Source: Cohnella hashimotonis (GTDB taxonomy: Bacteria; Bacillota; Bacilli; Paenibacillales; Paenibacillaceae). From it: a stretch of 64,000 nt of DNA. Below, piece after piece: positions 61,423 through 64,000 of this stretch (position 1 is its first letter; every line of letters begins with the position of its first letter). The notes beneath the pieces are model-generated. The model had not been told where the DNA came from. It did no database searches and saw only the letters and a list, made by a program, of their open reading frames with translations. The stretch spans positions 3,100,001 through 3,164,000 of the forward strand of contig NZ_JAGRPV010000001.1 in assembly GCF_030014955.1 (NCBI RefSeq), given 5' to 3'. Position numbers and translations under genes: made by a program.

Positions 61423-62250
61423 CTAATACGTGCCAAGCGTGGCGCCAGACGTAATGGCATAGTCGGAGGTCAGTACGACCTTGTAAGTGCCGGCAGGTTG
61501 ATTGCTCGCGAGGTTGTACCATCCGCCGATCGTCTGGCCCGGGCCGATGTATGCGGAGTTGCTGCCCACATAGACGTCGCCGGTTGATGTGACGCGGTAG
61601 AGCGTCATGTTCATTGCCGTGCTGTAAACCGAACTCGTATTGGACCAGGCGCCGCCGACGCGGATGTTGCCCGATAATGCGTTGATCCAGGTTCCCGAGA
61701 AGGCTTGGGTCGTTGCCGTGATCGAAGCAGAAGCCGTTTGGCCTGTGCTGTTCACCGCAACTACGCGCACCGAATAAGCTCGGCTTGGCGAACCGCTGAA
61801 TGAATAAACGGTGCCGCTTGTCGTGCCTAGCAGCACATTGTCTTTATACACTTCGTAGCTTACGGCATTGGAGGCCGTCCACGACAAGTTGACGGTCGAA
61901 TAAGTGCTCGTGTAGGAAATGGAAGGCGCCGTCGGGGCCGGGGCGCAGCCAAGCGTCGTGGCGGATGCCGAAGTCGTCGCGTATCCGCTCCCGCCGGCAA
62001 CTGTAAACGTATAGCTGGTGCATGCGGACAGACCATTCACGATCATTCCGTTTCCGGCATAGGTCGCCAGATAGCTGCCGTTCTGGTAAACGGTGACGAC
62101 GCCTTCGCCAGGCTGGAGCGACCAGTTCAACTGAAGCGAACTTGCCGTGATGCTGCTTACGGACGCGCCTGTTGCGGCGCTGGCTGTAGCAGCCGGGAGC
62201 GCTGAAGCCAATAATAAAGCCCCCAATAACCATTTGCGAATTTTCATCAT
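61423..62250 (-). CDS. Secreted FN3-repeat protein with unknown C-terminal domain
   Basis: A 275-residue exported protein. The signal peptide KWLLGALLLASALPAATASA is clear. Two fibronectin type III-like domains follow (about 28-105, and 107-185 with APSISYTSTYSTVNLSWTAS and YEVYKDNVLLGTTSGTVYS). The last ~90 residues (SGTWINALSGNIRVGGAWSN, ending in TSDYAITSGATLGTY) form a beta-rich domain I cannot assign. GAGAGGA precedes ATG 62250. It is divergent from another secreted protein gene, and both may be matrix or polysaccharide binding. No enzyme motif is present. Confidence 0.78.
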   Translation of the reverse strand: MMKIRKWLLGALLLASALPAATASAATGASVSSITASSLQLNWSLQPGEGVVTVYQNGSYLATYAGNGMIVNGLSACTSYTFTVAGGSGYATTSASATTLGCAPAPTAPSISYTSTYSTVNLSWTASNAVSYEVYKDNVLLGTTSGTVYSFSGSPSRAYSVRVVAVNSTGQTASASITATTQAFSGTWINALSGNIRVGGAWSNTSSVYSTAMNMTLYRVTSTGDVYVGSNSAYIGPGQTIGGWYNLASNQPAGTYKVVLTSDYAITSGATLGTY

Positions 62251-62604
62251 ACACGTCCTCTCGATTTAAAATGGAATGGCAGGATAAAGCAACGATAATC
62301 TAACATGTATCCGTCTGCCCGACAATCCATTTCCTCTAGATTTGTAATAATGCGCATGCTTCCCATAGAATCGCACCTGCGTATCAAGCGGCCGCTTTCC
62401 GATGTGTGTAAAATTACAATAATTATAGACATTCTTAAGGTTATCCATCGCTGGTATTGTATAGATGAATTCAAATTTTATAGAAATTCGGAGGTGATCC
62501 ACTCGCAATAGCTGCTTTAACCGGAAATGCAGAAGCAAGACTGGCATCGCAGGTCGGATTTAACGCATGTCGGTAATTTATCTTCTTTGCCAAGGAGGCC
62601 ATTC
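62251..62604. other. Divergent spacer between two secreted-protein genes
   Basis: This 354-bp region has no gene of usual size. It contains an orphan extended ribosome-binding sequence, GGAGGTGATCC (62490-62500), complementary to the 16S rRNA 3' end, with no ATG, GTG or TTG start at useful spacing. Promoters for both flanking genes must lie here but none is clear. Confidence 0.5.
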
Positions 62605-63120
62605 ATGTCCACACATTTTCAAGTCGTTAAAAAAAGGTCGACGATCGCGCTGCTGCTCACGTTGCTTATTGCCGCTGCACAACTGTCGTTTAATCTGAAC
62701 AGCGCATCCGCCTCGTACAATCTGGCGTTGACTCGTTATGTGTGGGCCAGCAGCGGAGCCAATCCTTCCAATGCCGTGGACGGCGGGCAGAATACCTTCT
62801 GGCAGCCGAACTATGGCGCGGCCGGTTGGATTACCGTCGATCTCGGCAGTGTCCAGTCGGTCAACCAAATCGTTCTGAAAACGCCGACCTACGGCCACTT
62901 CGTCGAGGCGGTGACGATCCAGACCAGCAATTCGGCGGACGACAGCAGCTTTGCTACCCAATCGACCAGCACTCAAGCCTTCTACTCCGCCAACTACTAT
63001 TCGGTCACCATCAATCTGCCGAGCACCGTCAGCACGCGCTATGTTCGCGTAAACGTAGCGCCGGTCAGCGGCGGCGGCACCGCAACAATGGTCGGCGAGC
63101 TGGAAATATACGGCCCTTGA
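62605..63120 (+). CDS. Secreted discoidin (F5/8 type C, CBM32-like) protein
   Basis: A 171-residue exported protein that consists of a signal peptide (STIALLLTLLIAAAQLSFNL, cleavage near SASA) and one F5/8 type C domain. Its pattern is typical: NLALTRYVWASSGANPSNAV, then DGGQNTFWQP, WITVDLGSVQSVNQIVLKTP, and the closing VRVNVAPVSGGGTATMVGEL. The frame opens at 62527, but ATG 62605 has AAGGAGG upstream. As there is no catalytic domain, it may serve as a free sugar-binding lectin. It is followed by a strong terminator. Confidence 0.85.
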   Translation: MSTHFQVVKKRSTIALLLTLLIAAAQLSFNLNSASASYNLALTRYVWASSGANPSNAVDGGQNTFWQPNYGAAGWITVDLGSVQSVNQIVLKTPTYGHFVEAVTIQTSNSADDSSFATQSTSTQAFYSANYYSVTINLPSTVSTRYVRVNVAPVSGGGTATMVGELEIYGP

Positions 63121-63182
63121 CCGGCAATCGCGGTGCGCAACGCGCATGAAGCCGGCGGCCGGCCTTAGCCTCGTGCATGCGT

Positions 63183-63217
63183 AAAAAAGAAGAGAAGCCG
63201 GCGGGCTTCTCTTCTTT
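63183..63217. terminator. Strong bidirectional terminator
   Basis: AAAGAAGAGAAGCC (63186-63199) pairs with GGCTTCTCTTCTTT (63204-63217) over a 4-nt loop. It serves both the discoidin gene on the plus strand and the GAPDH gene on the minus strand. Confidence 0.92.
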
Positions 63218-63243
63218 GCTGGAAATGGCTCTTTTTAAACTCG

Positions 63244-64000
63244 TTAACCCACGGATTGGATCGCATCATCCAACAATTCCTTTTCTGTCGAATGCCCTTC
63301 GGCGTCTGCCTTAGCGATTAAACTGGCCGTATCTACAACACGAGAAGCGTAACCCCATTCATTATCATACCAAACCAGCAGCCTTAACTCATTCTCATAC
63401 GTTTGCAAACTCAATCCATCTATGATTGCAGAATGCGCATTGCCTATAAAATCCGCAGATACGAGCGGCAGATCGCTATATGCGAGAATGCCGCGGTGTT
63501 CTCCTTCGGCGGCTCGAGTGAGAATCTCGCGTATTTCCGATGGCTCTGCTTGTGTGCGCAGCTGCAGCACCACGTCCAGCAAGGATACGTCCTGCACCGG
63601 AACGCGAATGGATATTCCGTGTATCCGGTCGGCAAGATGCGGCAAAACGTTCTTTAACGCTTTGCCGACACCCGTGCTCGTAGGAATGATAGAACTCGTG
63701 CACGATCGCGCACGTCGTAAATCCTTATGCGAATTATCCATATGGTTCTGGTCGTTCGTATATGCATGAACGGTGGACATCCAACCTTTTTCGATGCCGA
63801 AGGCTTGATCAAGCACATGCAATACCGGCGCGAGGCAGTTTGTCGTGCAAGACGCGGCTGACAGGATACGATGACGCTTGGCATCATAGCTACGTTCATT
63901 TACGCCCATTAGCAAAGTGAAATCCGCATTTTCTGCCGGTGCCGTCAGCAAAACACGTTTTGCCCCCGCTGTCAGATGCTTGGACGCTTCGGTGCGGTTA
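63244..64000 (-). CDS. Type I glyceraldehyde-3-phosphate dehydrogenase paralogue, C-terminal part
   Basis: The last ~251 codons of a GAPDH, cut by the right edge; the frame is open to 64000. The active-site segment SAASCTTNCLAPVL holds the catalytic cysteine. HAYTNDQNHMDNSHKDLRRA and the closing WYDNEWGYASRVVD are intact. The phosphate-binding text is SSIIPTSTGVGKALKNVLP, where typical glycolytic enzymes have A-I-N-I-I-P-T-S/T-T-G-A-A-K-A. It is a paralogue rather than an obvious glycolytic copy and could act in gluconeogenesis (GapB-like) or on a related aldehyde. No pgk or tpi gene is beside it inside the window. Confidence 0.88.
   Translation of the reverse strand, partial: NRTEASKHLTAGAKRVLLTAPAENADFTLLMGVNERSYDAKRHRILSAASCTTNCLAPVLHVLDQAFGIEKGWMSTVHAYTNDQNHMDNSHKDLRRARSCTSSIIPTSTGVGKALKNVLPHLADRIHGISIRVPVQDVSLLDVVLQLRTQAEPSEIREILTRAAEGEHRGILAYSDLPLVSADFIGNAHSAIIDGLSLQTYENELRLLVWYDNEWGYASRVVDTASLIAKADAEGHSTEKELLDDAIQSVG

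Overview
The window looks like a chromosome segment of a Paenibacillaceae-type Firmicute (Paenibacillus or Cohnella relative). The reasons are strong AGGAGG-type ribosome-binding sites with many GTG and TTG starts, an exported giant protein with three SLH anchoring domains, YesM/YesN-type two-component regulation, catabolite-responsive (cre-like) elements, many AraC/LacI/DeoR regulators and many secreted glycoside hydrolases. No rRNA, tRNA, CRISPR array, intact insertion sequence or phage module was seen. All identifications come from reading motifs; no database search was run.

Layout: 1-4.7 kb holds a truncated MATE exporter, a histidine phosphatase and a DeoR regulator followed by a DMT transporter and metallophosphoesterase pair. 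That pair has a near-consensus promoter with three phased direct repeats behind it. From 4.98 to 12.9 kb lies one 2639-residue surface protein made of six beta-helix modules, an Ig-like domain, a linker and three SLH domains, followed by a GH35 beta-galactosidase. From 15.3 to 18.0 kb a HisD-family dehydrogenase and a LacI regulator carry the same 14-bp operator just downstream of good promoters. A decayed glycosidase, an AraC regulator and a divergent ADP-ribosylglycohydrolase follow, then an ASCH protein and a four-PAS sensor kinase.

From 26.0 to 37.9 kb all genes run on the minus strand: sensor kinase, YesN-like regulator, solute-binding lipoprotein, two permeases, a GH78 alpha-L-rhamnosidase and a GH39-like enzyme. 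This reads as a complete sense, import and degrade unit for a rhamnose-containing glycan. An exact 10-mer recurs upstream of both the kinase and the binding protein, and a cre-like site precedes the GH39 gene. From 39.2 to 42.9 kb there is an AT-rich patch of small accessory genes (DUF1871-like, DUF3052, 2'-5' RNA ligase, Zn ribbon, VOC), a wrecked WG-repeat gene and a 35-residue membrane peptide.

From 45.1 to 50.3 kb a visibly GC-richer minus-strand operon encodes a D-serine dehydratase/D-threonine aldolase-like PLP enzyme, an M20 hydrolase, an M81 (MlrC) peptidase, an SDR and RidA, with a divergent AraC regulator. I read it as a catabolic route for a peptide or N-acyl compound that yields a D-beta-hydroxy amino acid. 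This is the best candidate for an uncharacterised pathway here. From 51.8 to 64 kb come a LURP-one protein, a GH27 alpha-galactosidase with three tandem modules and a perfect cre, a GH9 enzyme without signal peptide, a membrane-anchored esterase, a deaminase/LysR pair, two small secreted adhesive-type proteins and the C-terminal part of a GAPDH paralogue.
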